Part shown: piece after piece, positions 62,137 through 64,000 of the stretch
How positions within the stretch are numbered: the stretch's first letter is position 1
Layout: the number at the start of each line of letters is the position of its first letter
Assembly: GCF_001641265.1 (NCBI RefSeq)
Contig: NW_020167528.1
Location: 1 to 64,000 of the forward strand
Direction: 5' to 3'
DNA: 64,000 nucleotides
From: Pseudogymnoascus destructans
Lineage: Eukaryota > Ascomycota > Leotiomycetes > Thelebolales > Thelebolaceae
Position numbers and translations under genes: made by a program
The notes under the pieces: model-generated
Databases searched by the model: none
Told to the model about the DNA's origin: nothing
What the model saw: the letters and a program-made list of their open reading frames with translations, nothing else

Positions 62137-64000
62137 TTATTCTCGCATTCTGATCTTGTGGACCAACTCCACGTGGCTTTTGAAATACTCCAACTTCTCG
62201 AGAACAAGTCCTTGCGACTTGCATGTTGGGTGAAAACACTCTATCTTAGCCTTCGGATCCCGTCCTTTAAGGTGAATGTTTTCAACGTGATTCATCATCG
62301 TCGCAGGGCGGCAAAATTCGCCCATCCTCTGTTCGTAGCTCTTCGATTCATCACCGATGCAGAATGGGCACTGCTTCTTACTGCATTCAAGGGGGAAAAT
62401 GGGATCGAGGGGTCTGAGCTCAGGGGACTCTTCTTTGAAGATACTTGGTGGAGGAATGCCGACGCGAAGACGGTATCGTGAGGGAACCTCACGGCATTTG
62501 CAGATAGCCAGCATGAGTTCGGCGACCTAAATGCGACGCTTGACAGCATTCTGCGGTGTGATATCTGTGACGCGAGGACAGATAAGATCGACTAACTGCG
62601 TCCTCTGTGGGATCTGATGCTCAATAACTGGCTCGACGTACTCTTCCTCGTGCTGTCCATTGTTATGCCTCTCAATGTCTTCTGTTGGGCGGCGGCGGAA
62701 ATAATCATCCCGGAATTCCTGAGAGATAATGTTTCGACGTTTAGTCTTAGCACTACCGATTGCAGCAGTAAGTCGCCGGACTTCTGCCTCGATGCTCGTC
62801 CCCTGAATTCTGTACGCCCCAGCTTTCAATTGCTCTCGCTCCTGCTCGAGTGCAGTGATAACAGGATCGGGGGGAAGCGCAGCTAGGTACTCGTCGGGGA
62901 CGTGAACCGGTGCGCGAGGATCGCACATAAGACTCATATGCGTCAGCATGCGAAGGACGCCATCTACAGAGGGACGCCCGAGGCCAGCAGACTGAACATC
63001 AAACCGCACTTTCTCATTAGCGTAGTGTCCATTATACAGTGCAGAGTTTGCATTGTGTCGCATCACCTGGTCCCGAACAGCATCGGTAGCGGCATCTAGG
63101 TATTAAAAAGTCCATATTAGCAAGGGTTCGTCCCTTTCTCAAGCTCCCATAAACAACTTACGATCAACGACATTGGCTGTCCCACGTCGAAAGCAGTAGC
63201 TGGTTAGCTTCTCTTTGATGCCTGCTATCTTCCCAAGGCGGTTGAGGGGATCACGAAGCTGATTGTATGGAAGGGCCGCCTCGGAGTCATCTCGGCGGAA
63301 TATTGGTGTCTTGAGCATTTCCTCCTTCCAGTGAAGCTCTGTGCAATTGACAGGGCCACGTATCTTGTGCTCGAAGACACGTTTAGGAGTAGTTAGGCTC
63401 GGCGCCTCGAATGCGTCATCTGCGAGTGCAAGGGATACGAAGTGCGTGATGGCACAGAAAATCGGGTCGTCGACCTTGGTAAAGAAAAATATCGTTCTGT
63501 GGATGTTGTTAGTTTGATGTTGAAGGTATCTAAAGCGGTCGGTCAACTCACGGTTTTGGGCGCTTATTGTGTCCTTTGTGATGAGACAGTTTGACCTCCA
63601 TTGCCAGCACATCCCGCACGCTATTGTCGGGATCGTGTACGACCAGTAGGCGGACATCCTCATAGCAGAGCGCATCATAGAGTCTAGTGCCTCCTTCTAT
63701 CCCGCCCATATCAACGTCACCTTCGAGATCATCGTCGTCGGAGCTGGGATTATCTCTTCGTTTCCTTTTTGCATCAACTAGCTCCGCGGGTTGACACCCT
63801 GTGCCAAAGAGAAGGAGTAGTATCAACGCATACTGAACCCGTTGTCGCTCCGTACGGTATACAGATTTGTCACGGGCCCAGTGGCAGTTGAGCAAAAGAA
63901 GGAGGTCGTCCACCCCTAAGACAGGCTTCGACTTGACAGTCCTATCCAACGGAAGCGTGTCAACGTACTGCAGATATTAGCAATTTAGATTACAGCAATG
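62137..64000 (-). pseudogene. DUF3435 tyrosine recombinase (Starship captain family), 5' end beyond window, damaged
   Basis: Leftward gene entering from the right edge. The exon around 63949-63553 has LGVDDLLLLLNCHWARD and box I, TGCQPAELVDA, where the family has Arg before Pro; here the codon is CAA (Gln). LSHHKGHNKR holds the Lys. An intron (GTGAGT to CCACAG) joins TIFFFTKVDDPIF...YNQLRDPL and box II, YCFRRGTANVVD. A second intron (GTAAGT to CCTAG) joins DAATDAVRDQVMRHNANSALYNGHYAN (His and nucleophile Tyr, shown as part of one stretch near 63040). The frame is broken by TAG at 62527-62529, then continues with a zinc-finger-like C-terminus (CPFCIGD, CRPATMMNHVENIH, CFHPTC) typical of captains, ending at 62137. 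Captains excise and insert Starships. The Arg loss and the stop predict inactivity. Confidence 0.85.

Noticed and set aside
1..64000. tRNA, rRNA, snRNA or riboswitch structures
   Set aside because: No cloverleaf, conserved rRNA word or other structural RNA signature was recognised on reading; a covariance-model search would be needed to exclude them.

Overview
The window looks like one end of a chromosome of a filamentous ascomycete (Pezizomycotina). The evidence is short GT-AG introns of about 40-60 nt, a DUF3435 tyrosine recombinase (the Starship captain family), a DUF3723 gene, Fot1/pogo, hAT and Ty3/gypsy elements, and degenerate CCCTAA motifs at the left edge. The order or species cannot be named from the sequence alone.

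Left third, about 1-20.1 kb, subtelomere. A C/T-rich stretch with telomere-like motifs is followed by a satellite of roughly 172-bp units. Next comes a GC-rich island carrying a TET/JBP-like 2-oxoglutarate dioxygenase, a triplicated 153-bp repeat and a very long gene. That gene joins a DUF3505-type zinc-finger N-terminus, a domain that reads as a tyrosine recombinase, and a RecQ-type helicase. The satellite then resumes, split by a 1.67-kb hAT element with a perfect 8-bp target duplication. After it lie a 3' fragment of another such helicase and a further DUF3505/recombinase/helicase copy with frameshifts. So satellite-plus-helicase occurs twice in tandem, as if one chromosome end had been capped by another. 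The inner copy is seeded with a TATAGTAA micro-repeat in introns and, in frame, in exons.

Middle, about 20.1-31 kb, transposon zone. It holds a 5'-truncated Ty3/gypsy element with an intron-containing gene on its opposite strand, an apparently intact Fot1/pogo element (46-bp terminal repeats, TA duplication), and a broken Myb/chromodomain gene.

Right half, about 32-64 kb, accessory cargo. It contains a protein kinase, small unknown ORFs, a mini MADS-box-like gene, two pseudokinases, a DUF3723 gene, a ferric reductase, an SRPK-like kinase and several unknown genes. At the right edge is a leftward-transcribed DUF3435 recombinase. DUF3435 together with DUF3723 and a ferric reductase is a set known from Starships, so this half is a candidate Starship with its captain end just outside the window. 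The captain copy has lost a catalytic Arg (to Gln) and carries an in-frame TAG. A young complete 7.05-kb Ty3/gypsy element sits exactly inside a 44-nt intron of one pseudokinase gene. It carries an antisense Zn2Cys6-like gene and a perfect 43-bp hairpin.

Exon structures are read by eye from splice motifs and frame continuity. Family calls rest on motifs, not on searches.
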